From NCBI GenBank assembly GCA_024641725.1, contig JAHECM010000011.1, forward strand, positions 1 to 12,544: 12,544 bases of DNA, written 5' to 3'. The notes beneath the pieces were generated by a model, which saw nothing but the letters and a program-made list of their open reading frames with translations, did not search any database and was not told the origin of the DNA. This document shows, piece by piece, positions 6,802 through 12,544 of the stretch. This DNA is from Limnohabitans sp. Its GTDB lineage: Bacteria; Pseudomonadota; Gammaproteobacteria; Burkholderiales; Burkholderiaceae_C. The translations under genes were made by a program, and so were the position numbers. How positions within the stretch are numbered: the first letter of the stretch is position 1; every line of letters starts with the position of its first letter.

Positions 6802-7425
6802 TCAGCCCAGCAAGGCGGCCATGTCCAGCATCTGCTGCGACATGTCGGCCAGCTTCACCCCCTTGTTCATGGCCGCTTTGCGCAGCTTGGCGTAGGCCTC
6901 CGATTCGGACAGGTTTTGACGCTGCATCAGCAAGCCTTTGGCACGGTCGATGACCTTGCGGTCTTGCAACTCACCCCGGGCGTTGTCCAGCTCGGCCAGC
7001 AAGGCTTCTTGGTGTTGAAAACGCGCCATCGCCACCGTCAAGATCGGGTGGATGCGCTCGGCGGCCAAGCCGTCCACGATGTAGGCCGTCACCCCTGCGG
7101 CCACTGCCGCTTGGGCGTTTGAGCTGTCGTCGTCGTTGGTGAACATCACAATGGGCCGCCGCGCGTCGCGCGTGGCCATGACCACATGTTCCAGTGCATC
7201 GCGGGCGTCGCTTTCAGCGTCCACGATCACCAGGTCCGCCTGCAACTGCGCCAGCCGCTCGGTCAAAAAAACATCGGCGGGCAGTGTGGCCACCAAGTTG
7301 TAGCCCGCTTCCAGCAAGCCGATGCGCAACAAACGCGAACGGTCTGCCTGCGCCAGTGCGTGTTCGTCCCCTTCGTCCAAAGCGGGGTCAGAAATGATGA
7401 CAACGATGCGCAGGGCCTGGTTCAT
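6802..7425 (-). CDS. nasT: ANTAR-domain antiterminator, NasT-type response regulator
   Basis: This 207-residue protein is predicted to bind the hexaloop RNA in the nrtA leader and prevent termination, switching on nitrate assimilation. Residues 5-120 form a receiver-like domain with Asp69 (LVIVDAESDA) in the phosphoacceptor position. A helical, probably coiled linker follows (about 135-157), then the ANTAR domain (about 155-207) with the typical RAKGLLMQR (161-169) and a three-helix pattern ending ADMSQQMLDMAALLG. In well-studied NasS-NasT pairs the activity of NasT is controlled by binding NasS rather than by phosphorylation. No NasS is seen here; a ModA-like protein gene lies 70 bp upstream instead. 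The ribosome site is weak. An imperfect inverted repeat lies between the two genes. Confidence 0.92.
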   Translation of the reverse strand: MNQALRIVVIISDPALDEGDEHALAQADRSRLLRIGLLEAGYNLVATLPADVFLTERLAQLQADLVIVDAESDARDALEHVVMATRDARRPIVMFTNDDDSSNAQAAVAAGVTAYIVDGLAAERIHPILTVAMARFQHQEALLAELDNARGELQDRKVIDRAKGLLMQRQNLSESEAYAKLRKAAMNKGVKLADMSQQMLDMAALLG

Positions 7426-7437
7426 GCCCTGGGTGAA

Positions 7438-7466
7438 GCAATAAATGGGCCTTGGCCCTTGATTGC
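7438..7466. repeat. Imperfect inverted repeat just upstream of nasT
   Basis: On the minus strand GCAATCAAGG pairs with the region ending TTTATTGC: five outer base pairs, one mismatch, two A-T pairs, one mismatch, then two G-C pairs around a CCAAGGC loop. It ends 12 bases before the nasT start, so it could be an RNA hairpin near the start codon or an operator. It has no U-run and is not a terminator, and its loop does not have the ANTAR A1/G4 pattern. Confidence 0.4.
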
Positions 7467-7484
7467 AAAGTTGCCTTGGGACTT

Positions 7485-7502
7485 GGCCTCAGGCCTCAGG
7501 CC
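7485..7502. repeat. Short tandem palindrome at the end of the ModA-like gene
   Basis: The sequence GGCCTCAGGCCTCAGGCC consists of two GGCCTCA units plus GGCC and contains two overlapping GGCC-N3-GGCC palindromes. The stop codon of the gene (7496-7498) lies within it. No function is known; it may be simple sequence slippage. Confidence 0.4.
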
Positions 7503-8185
7503 ACATCCATCCCGTGTTGGCGCTTGAGCGCATCGCAAGCGTGCGATTGCCAGAAGGCGAGCAGGGCGCGCATGGCCTGCGGCTGCGCGCTGGTGGCGGC
7601 CACGCTGCCCGAAAAAGTGGTGATGATCTCCACCGCTTGGGGCAAGCCACCGACCAAGGTGATGCCTGGCACCCCCAGCATTTCGCTCAGCTGCTGAAAG
7701 CCCAGCGCCACTTCGCCGCTGGCCACCATCGAGCCCACGGGCACACCGGGCTTGGCCTGCACGATGCGTGGGGCGATGGTCTCGGCAATGCCCCAGGCTT
7801 CAAACTGTTTGGCCAACTGCACGCCGCTGGGGCCGGTGGAATAACCCAGCGTGGGCGCAGCCAAGATGGCGGCTTTGAGGGCGGCTTCGCTCGAAATGTC
7901 GGGCACCGGCGCGCCTGCAGGCACGGCCACGGCCACGCCCGAGTGCACCAAGTCGGCGCGGCTGCTTGCCAGCACATGGCCACTGGCGATCAATGTGTCG
8001 ATGGCGTTGCTGGCCAGTACCACGCCGTCAAACGCCTCGCCAGCCGCCACGCGCTTGGCCGCGTCCACCCCGCCGACCGACTCGATCTGCACAAGCACAT
8101 GGGGTGCATGCTGGGTGTAGAGCGCCACCAGATCGGCCAGCAGCGGCTTGGTGGCCATGGAAGAAATCAGTCGGAGTGTGGTCAT
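7496..8185 (-). CDS. ModA-like substrate-binding domain protein without signal peptide
   Basis: This 229-residue protein begins MTTLRLISSMATKPLLADLV and has the type II periplasmic-binding fold pattern of molybdate-binding (ModA-like) proteins. Features include AFDGVVLASNAIDTLIASG, a SRADLVHSGVAVAVPAGAP stretch (about 90-115) and GSMVASGEVALGFQQLSEM (about 160-180), ending in LLAFWQSHACDALKRQHGM. No signal peptide or lipobox precedes the domain. An upstream extension to 8248 adds arginine-rich residues (MRSPSRRLRRAHHS) that are not a signal either. It is therefore predicted to stay in the cytoplasm, or to have lost export. No transporter permease or ATPase lies next to it. It precedes nasT on the same strand, so it could be a ligand sensor for NasT, but that is inference. 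The ligand is unknown; the start codon has no clear ribosome site. Confidence 0.75.
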   Translation of the reverse strand: MTTLRLISSMATKPLLADLVALYTQHAPHVLVQIESVGGVDAAKRVAAGEAFDGVVLASNAIDTLIASGHVLASSRADLVHSGVAVAVPAGAPVPDISSEAALKAAILAAPTLGYSTGPSGVQLAKQFEAWGIAETIAPRIVQAKPGVPVGSMVASGEVALGFQQLSEMLGVPGITLVGGLPQAVEIITTFSGSVAATSAQPQAMRALLAFWQSHACDALKRQHGMDVA

Positions 8186-8327
8186 GGCGTGGGCGTTGAA
8201 TGAGGGGCTGTGGTGGGCGCGACGCAACCGCCGCGATGGACTGCGCACAGGCGCGACAAAGGGTCGCTTGCGTTGAGATTATGGCAAGCCAGCCGAGCGC
8301 GTGCTGGCCCCGCTTAAACTAGCTGTT

Positions 8328-9371
8328 ATGCGAATTTTGGGTATCGAATCTTCTTGCGACGAAACCGGCGTGGCCTTGGTCGAAACCACGGGTGATGCGT
8401 TGCCGTGTCTTTTGTCGCACGCCTTGTACAGCCAAATCGAGATGCACCAAGCCTATGGCGGCGTGGTGCCCGAGCTGGCCAGCCGCGACCACATTCGCCG
8501 CGTGCTGCCGCTCACGCGTCAGGTGCTGGCTGACGCGGGGGCCACGCTGCAAGACATCGACGTGGTGGCCTACACCCGGGGGCCGGGCCTGGCTGGGGCG
8601 CTGTTGGTGGGCTCTGGCGTGGCGTGCGCCTTGGCTGCAGCGCTGGCCAAGCCCGTGCTGGGGGTGCACCACCTTGAAGGGCATTTGTTGTCGCCGTTTT
8701 TGAGTGCCGATCCGCCCGAATTCCCCTTCATTGCTTTGCTTGTCTCAGGTGGACACACCCAGCTGATGCGGGTGGACGGCGTGGGCCGATACGAGTTGTT
8801 GGGCGAAACCATTGACGACGCGGCCGGTGAGGCCTTTGACAAATCGGCCAAGCTGATGGGCTTGCCTTACCCCGGGGGGCCGGGCTTGTCGCGCTTGGCC
8901 GAGCAGGGCAACCCGGCGGCCTACAAGTTGCCGCGCCCGCTGCTGCACAGCGGCGATCTGGACTTTTCATTTGCGGGGCTGAAGACGGCGGTGCTGACAC
9001 AAAGCAAAAAAATCGGGCCCGCCGCCCACACCGAAGGTGCGCCCGAGCGCGCCGATCTGGCCGCGTCCACCCAGGCGGCCATCGTCGAGGTGCTGGTCAA
9101 AAAGTCCATGACCGCGCTCAAAACCAGTGGCATGAAGCGCTTGGTGGTGGCCGGTGGCGTGGGGGCCAACCGCGAGCTGCGCGCCCAGCTCAATGCTGCC
9201 TGTGCCAAAGCCAAAGTGCGCGTGCACTACCCCGAGTTGCACCTGTGCACCGACAACGGAGCCATGATCGCCATGGCCGCCGCCATGCGTTTGCAAGCGG
9301 GCGCGCAAGTGGCCGAGCCGCGCTACAGCTTCGACGTCAAACCCCGCTGGCCCCTGCACGAACTGGCCTGA
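8328..9371 (+). CDS. tsaD: tRNA N6-adenosine threonylcarbamoyltransferase
   Basis: This 347-residue protein transfers the threonylcarbamoyl group to A37 of ANN-decoding tRNAs, working with TsaB and TsaE in the cytoplasm. It begins MRILGIESSCDETGVALVET, the classic Kae1/TsaD opening. The metal-binding motif HHLEGHLLSPF places His115 and His119 in the expected positions, and LLVSGGHTQLM and VAGGVGANRELR match the ASKHA nucleotide-binding fold. The length is close to the E. coli protein (337). The ATG at 8328 is chosen over an upstream frame opening at 8301 because the family begins at MRILGIESS. There is no clear Shine-Dalgarno sequence, and TAAACT at 8315-8320 could be a -10 box giving a nearly leaderless message. 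The 3' end overlaps ribD by 35 bp in the opposite direction. Confidence 0.98.
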   Translation: MRILGIESSCDETGVALVETTGDALPCLLSHALYSQIEMHQAYGGVVPELASRDHIRRVLPLTRQVLADAGATLQDIDVVAYTRGPGLAGALLVGSGVACALAAALAKPVLGVHHLEGHLLSPFLSADPPEFPFIALLVSGGHTQLMRVDGVGRYELLGETIDDAAGEAFDKSAKLMGLPYPGGPGLSRLAEQGNPAAYKLPRPLLHSGDLDFSFAGLKTAVLTQSKKIGPAAHTEGAPERADLAASTQAAIVEVLVKKSMTALKTSGMKRLVVAGGVGANRELRAQLNAACAKAKVRVHYPELHLCTDNGAMIAMAAAMRLQAGAQVAEPRYSFDVKPRWPLHELA

Positions 9372-10509
9372 GCAGCAAACGCACATCCTGTCCCACACGA
9401 TCGACCGCGTGGAATTGCAGTTTCAAGGCATGGTCCAACTCAGACAGCGCAGGCAAATGGGCCATGCCTTGCCCTGGGCCCAGCCATTGCGGGGCCATGT
9501 AGAGCAGCCATTCGTCCACCAGCGACTCGCGCATGAAGCTGCCGTTGAGCTTGAACCCGGCTTCCACATGCAGCTCGTTGACCTCGCGCTGGGCCACGTC
9601 GCGCAGCAGGGCCGCCAGATCGACTTTGCCGCCGGGGCCTGCGCAATCGATGACCTGCACGCCCCGCGCGCTGAGGGCGGCGCGTTTGGCCGATTGCTCG
9701 GGCGTAGGTTGGGGCAGCGCGGTGTAAATCCAAATTTGACGGGCCTGCTCGCCCGTGCCTTGGGTGTCCAGCAGCTGGGCGTTCAGCGGCATGTCCAGGC
9801 GGCTGTCCACCACCACCAGGTGGGGTTGGCGCGGCACGGGCAAACCGCGCACATTGAGCTGTGGGTCGTCGGCGAGCACGGTGCCAATGCCCGTGAGGAG
9901 GGCGCAGGCACGGGCGCGCCAGGCGTGGCCGTCGGCGCGGGCCTCGGGGCCGGTGATCCATTGACTTTGGCCGTTGGCCAGCGCAGTTTGCCCGTCGATG
10001 GAGGCGGCCAGCTTCATGCGCACCCAGGGCAAGCCGCGCTCCATGCGGCTGAAAAATCCGATGTTGAGTTCGCGCGCTTGCAGCGCCAGCGGGTCGTTGG
10101 CATCCAGGCTGTGCACCTGCACGCCGGCGGCCTGCAAGCGGGCCAAGCCTTGCCCGGCCACTTGGGGGTTGGGGTCGGTCAAAGCCGCCACCACGCGGCC
10201 CACGCCAGCGGCGGCCAAGGCCTCGCAGCAGGGGCCTGTGCGGCCTTGGTGGGCGCAGGGTTCGAGCGTGACCCAGGCGGTTGCACCGTGCACGCTGTGG
10301 CCTCCTTGTGCTGCGTCGCGCAGGGCCATCACTTCGGCGTGGGGTCCGCCCGCACGTTGGGTGTGGCCTTCGCCAAGCACGGTGCCGTCTGGCGCGGTGA
10401 TGACGCAGCCCACGCGGGGGTTGGGCGAGGTCAGCCACAGGGCCTGGCGGGCCAGGTCCAGGGCGCGGTGCATGGGCGAGAAATTCAGGGGGGTAGGCGC
10501 AGCGTTCAC
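9337..10509 (-). CDS. ribD: Bifunctional diaminohydroxyphosphoribosylaminopyrimidine deaminase / 5-amino-6-(5-phosphoribosylamino)uracil reductase
   Basis: RibD carries out the second and third steps of riboflavin synthesis from GTP. Residues are given from the GTG at 10509 (390 aa). The N-terminal deaminase has the zinc site His57-Ala-Glu59 in GGPHAEVMAL and Cys85/Cys94 in LEPCAHQGRTGPC. The C-terminal reductase starts near LPWVRMKLAASIDGQTALANG and includes QWITGPEARADGH and TGIGTVLADDPQLNVR. The start is uncertain: TTG at 10530, GTG at 10509 and ATG at 10473 are in frame and none has a good ribosome site. GTG was chosen because family members carry a few residues before the first helix (here MHRALDLARQA). 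It follows the pilV stop closely, so it may be read from the pilin operon. Its end overlaps tsaD tail to tail. Confidence 0.95.
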   Translation of the reverse strand: MNAAPTPLNFSPMHRALDLARQALWLTSPNPRVGCVITAPDGTVLGEGHTQRAGGPHAEVMALRDAAQGGHSVHGATAWVTLEPCAHQGRTGPCCEALAAAGVGRVVAALTDPNPQVAGQGLARLQAAGVQVHSLDANDPLALQARELNIGFFSRMERGLPWVRMKLAASIDGQTALANGQSQWITGPEARADGHAWRARACALLTGIGTVLADDPQLNVRGLPVPRQPHLVVVDSRLDMPLNAQLLDTQGTGEQARQIWIYTALPQPTPEQSAKRAALSARGVQVIDCAGPGGKVDLAALLRDVAQREVNELHVEAGFKLNGSFMRESLVDEWLLYMAPQWLGPGQGMAHLPALSELDHALKLQFHAVDRVGQDVRLLLRPVRAGASGV

Positions 10510-10530
10510 GTTGGAGGGCTCAAACAACAA

Positions 10531-10953
10531 TCAGGGTGAGGATACGCCAACCCAGCGTGGCACGGAGGACACGCTGCTGTGCCAAGTCAGGCTGGCAAGG
10601 CCCGAGGGGGACTGTGGGCTGCTGCCCGATGAAGCTGAAGTCACCGAACTCGCCCATTGCACCGTGACCTCAACATCGTTCAGGCCGACGCCATGGGGCA
10701 CCACGCGCATTTGGCGGCTGTAGCGTGTGCCTTGCACCTGCACGCTGTCTTGGCTGGGGCAGGTCGGGGTGCCAGACAAGGCGCAGTCCATGGCCTCTTG
10801 CGCCAGCAGGTGGGCGGCGTGGCGCTGGCGGGTGTCGGTGGCGGTTTGCAGGGCTTTGAGCGTGAGCTGGGTGGCGCCCAACAGGCCGATGCCCAGCACC
10901 GCAGAGGCGAGCAGCGCTTCGATCAGGGCCATGCCTTGCTGGGCGGATTTCAT
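10531..10953 (-). CDS. pilV: Type IV pilus minor pilin PilV-like (prepilin)
   Basis: This 140-residue protein begins MKSAQQGMALIEALLASAVL. It carries a type III prepilin signal: a short positively charged leader, cleavage between Gly7 and Met8, Glu at +5 of the mature protein, and a hydrophobic helix (LLASAVLGIGLLGATQ). The MALIEAL wording and the helix running into a DTRQRHAAHLLAQEAMDCA segment match the PilV family of minor pilins, which prime type IV pilus assembly from the inner membrane. The C-terminal part is short and serine-rich. GAGG seven bases upstream supports the ATG at 10953, which overlaps the stop of the pilX-like gene (ATGA). The pilin-like class is firm; the PilV subtype is likely. 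It directly precedes ribD. Confidence 0.85.
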   Translation of the reverse strand: MKSAQQGMALIEALLASAVLGIGLLGATQLTLKALQTATDTRQRHAAHLLAQEAMDCALSGTPTCPSQDSVQVQGTRYSRQMRVVPHGVGLNDVEVTVQWASSVTSASSGSSPQSPSGLASLTWHSSVSSVPRWVGVSSP

Positions 10954-12179
10954 GGGCTGACCTCGCTCCAGCTGCCATTGATGCGTTGCACCTGTGTGGG
11001 GTCGATGCCGTCCGGCCAGTTCAGGACGTAGGCGTCTCGCCCATAGGGGCGGGCCCACAGGGTGCTGCTGCGCCATTCGGGCAGCCCGGACTCGACCACC
11101 AACTGCCCTTCGATCCAGCCGCCTTGCCAGCCGCGCATTTTTTCGTCGTTGCAGCCCGCATCCAGCACCACGCTGCCGTGGATGTGGGTGCCCGCCGCGA
11201 TGCGCGGGCAGCGCAGCGCGCAGGCTTGGCTGGAAAACACCAGCAGGGCTGGCTCACTGGCGGTGCCCACGCTCTGGCCCCAGTCGCCCGGGCTGTCGAC
11301 CCAGTACACCGTGCGCGGCGGCGTGCTTTGGGCGTGCAGGCCATTGCGCTCTTGCGCCGTGGACCAAGCTTGCAGCTGTTGCTCGGTGATGTCCCCGAAC
11401 ACGCTGCGCCAGGCGGCCCGGTTGCACGGGCTGCGCGGCACCGCCGTGTTGGGCCCGCTTTTGCTGCCGCCGCCCGGCAAACTGCTGGCGTTCAGGGCCA
11501 TGCAGGCGGTTTTTTCGGTGGTGGAGATGCTGCCATTGCGGTTGGTGTCCACCACAAAATGGCTTTGTACCGCCGGGGCGATGGCGGTGCCACTGCAGGC
11601 TTGCCCTGTGCGGCTCAAGGGACACACCCGCAAGCTGGCGCCGACCGCTTCGCTCGCGCAGCCGTTGAGCACCAAGGCGGCTTGTGGGGCATCGCCCGGA
11701 GCGGGGGACAGCACCGGCATGAACAGGCTCTCGCGCACCACGCTGCGGCTGTTTTGCCCAGCCAAGCTGGCCTGCGCATGCAGGGTGAGCACATGGGGGG
11801 ACAGTCGCACATCGCGCACCACGGTCACGCTGCCTTGCACCTGGGGGGCTGCTGCGGACGTAGGTGTGGACGTAGGTGCGGTCATGGCGGCGCACTGCCA
11901 CTGAAGCCCTTGCACGCCTTTGGGGCAGGCGGCTGGGGCGGCAAACAACTCCGACAGCGGGGTGGTGCCTTGGGCCAGCGCCGTTTGGGCCCAGGCCAGG
12001 GTGTCCTCGGCGGCCATGCGCGACTGGGAGGCGCGGGTGTGATTTTGCCCGGCCAGTTGGTCCATCAGCACACTGCGGCTGCTGTACACGCTGGCCAAAG
12101 CCGCGAGCAACACCAGCCCCGTGGCCATCAGCAAGGTGATGGCCCCCTGGTGTGTCTGGGGTGCGCGGTGGGGGTTCAT
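10950..12179 (-). CDS. pilX: Type IV pilus minor pilin, PilX-like, with EF-hand-type loop
   Basis: This 409-residue protein begins MNPHRAPQTHQGAITLLMAT, with a PilX_N-type signal: Gly12 followed by a long hydrophobic helix (about 13-31) lacking the Glu at +5, as PilX proteins often do. The helix leads into SRSVLMDQLAGQNHTRASQ and AAEDTLAWAQ, the usual PilX heptad-like stretch. The C-terminal domain is large and cysteine-rich (Cys85, Cys96, Cys174, Cys186, Cys195 and others), suggesting disulfides outside the cell. Residues 211-222, DTNRNGSISTTE, are a perfect 12-residue calcium loop of EF-hand type. PilX is a minor pilin of the priming tip complex with PilV, PilW and PilY1. Start and stop both overlap the neighbouring pilin genes as ATGA. 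The subtype is inferred from the N-terminus and context. Confidence 0.8.
   Translation of the reverse strand: MNPHRAPQTHQGAITLLMATGLVLLAALASVYSSRSVLMDQLAGQNHTRASQSRMAAEDTLAWAQTALAQGTTPLSELFAAPAACPKGVQGLQWQCAAMTAPTSTPTSAAAPQVQGSVTVVRDVRLSPHVLTLHAQASLAGQNSRSVVRESLFMPVLSPAPGDAPQAALVLNGCASEAVGASLRVCPLSRTGQACSGTAIAPAVQSHFVVDTNRNGSISTTEKTACMALNASSLPGGGSKSGPNTAVPRSPCNRAAWRSVFGDITEQQLQAWSTAQERNGLHAQSTPPRTVYWVDSPGDWGQSVGTASEPALLVFSSQACALRCPRIAAGTHIHGSVVLDAGCNDEKMRGWQGGWIEGQLVVESGLPEWRSSTLWARPYGRDAYVLNWPDGIDPTQVQRINGSWSEVSP
11856..11879. repeat. Two-copy 12-bp tandem repeat inside the pilX-like gene
   Basis: GGACGTAGGTGT is followed directly by GGACGTAGGTGC. It is in frame and encodes the Thr/Pro/Ser-rich TAPTSTPTSA linker (about residues 100-110) between the N-terminal helix region and the C-terminal domain, a likely site of length variation by slippage. 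Confidence 0.75.
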
Positions 12180-12544
12180 GGGCAATACAGTGCCTGCATG
12201 CGGGCGGGCAGGTCGTTGCGCAAGTGCACGGTTTGCGACAACTCGATGGGGTGCAAGTCGTCTCCAGGGGCTTGCCCACTCAGCTGGACTTGCACGGTGC
12301 GGTGCAGCCAGCCTTGGCGCGCTTCGCAGCGGAGCTGCCAAGTCAGGCGGGTGATTTGCAGCGTGGCGCTGTCGGTGATGGGCAGCCAACTGCCACCGTC
12401 GTTGCAGGACCTGCGGGCCATCAGGGTGTTGTCCGACAGCCTGAAGCCCATGCACTCGTCGCTGTCTTGCTGGCCGTTGTGGTTGCGGTCACGGCTGAAG
12501 TCGATCCAGTCGTCTTCGATGCTGAAGTCCTCGAAGCCATCGCA
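12176..12544 (-). CDS. pilW: Type IV pilus minor pilin PilW-like, C-terminal part (cut by window edge)
   Basis: The last 122 residues of a protein whose N-terminus lies beyond the right edge are visible; the frame stays open to base 12544. The C-terminal pattern, with GSWLPITDSATLQITRLTW, LSGQAPGDDLHPIELSQ and TVHLRNDL, matches PilW-type minor pilins, as does its position directly before pilX. Near the visible start, DRNHNGQQDSDE is a perfect 12-residue EF-hand-type calcium loop (D1, N3, N5, G6, D9, E12). The stop overlaps the pilX-like start as ATGA, so the genes are translationally coupled. The prepilin signal that would prove the class is outside the window, so the call rests on the C-terminus and context. 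Confidence 0.75.
   Translation of the reverse strand, partial: CDGFEDFSIEDDWIDFSRDRNHNGQQDSDECMGFRLSDNTLMARRSCNDGGSWLPITDSATLQITRLTWQLRCEARQGWLHRTVQVQLSGQAPGDDLHPIELSQTVHLRNDLPARMQALYCP

Noticed and set aside
7485..7502. GGCCTCAGGCCTCAGGCC read as a terminator after the ModA-like gene
   Set aside because: The stems are only four base pairs with three-base loops and no U-run follows on the minus strand.
9409..10539. Plus-strand open frame of 376 codons opposite ribD
   Set aside because: It is the antisense shadow of ribD, with low-complexity composition and no motif; the ribD catalytic residues are intact on the other strand.

Overview
The window looks like chromosomal DNA of a high-GC betaproteobacterium, most likely order Burkholderiales and probably family Comamonadaceae. 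This rests on overall GC, the nitrate-assimilation gene set, the NasT-type antiterminator, the neighbouring tsaD/ribD and minor-pilin genes, and a short dispersed palindromic repeat of the GAGGAGCGAAGCGACG type. The species cannot be named from sequence alone.

Region 1 (1-6801, all minus strand) is an assimilatory nitrate operon read right to left. It encodes an ABC nitrate uptake system (nrtA binding protein, nrtB permease, nrtD ATPase), then the NADH nitrite reductase nirB/nirD, then the start of nasA, the molybdenum nitrate reductase, which is cut by the window edge. The genes are joined by short gaps or an ATGA overlap. The exception is a 111-bp gap before nasA that holds a small palindromic repeat, possibly an insertion.

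The most informative part is the 283-bp gap upstream of nrtA (6519-6801). On the minus strand it contains, in order, two NtrC-like palindromes, a near-consensus sigma-54 -24/-12 promoter, two hairpins with six-base loops of the ANTAR-target type (A at loop position 1, G at position 4), and a strong intrinsic terminator just before nrtA. The second hexaloop hairpin shares bases with the 5' arm of the terminator, so the two cannot form together. This predicts a two-step switch: nitrogen starvation starts transcription through NtrC and sigma-54, and the ANTAR protein encoded next door (nasT, 6802-7425) lets polymerase pass the terminator when nitrate or nitrite is present.

Region 2 (7438-8185, minus strand) holds a ModA-like substrate-binding protein without a visible signal peptide, directly upstream of nasT. 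The usual nitrate-sensing partner of NasT (NasS, an NrtA-like protein) is not in the window, so this protein is a candidate, unproven, stand-in.

Region 3 (8328-12544) is housekeeping and surface-structure genes. tsaD (tRNA t6A synthesis) is on the plus strand and overlaps the end of ribD (riboflavin synthesis) tail to tail by 35 bp. ribD lies immediately after a minor type IV pilin cluster in the order pilW (partial), pilX-like, pilV, with ATGA overlaps between the pilin genes. Both pilW and pilX encode a perfect 12-residue EF-hand-like calcium loop.
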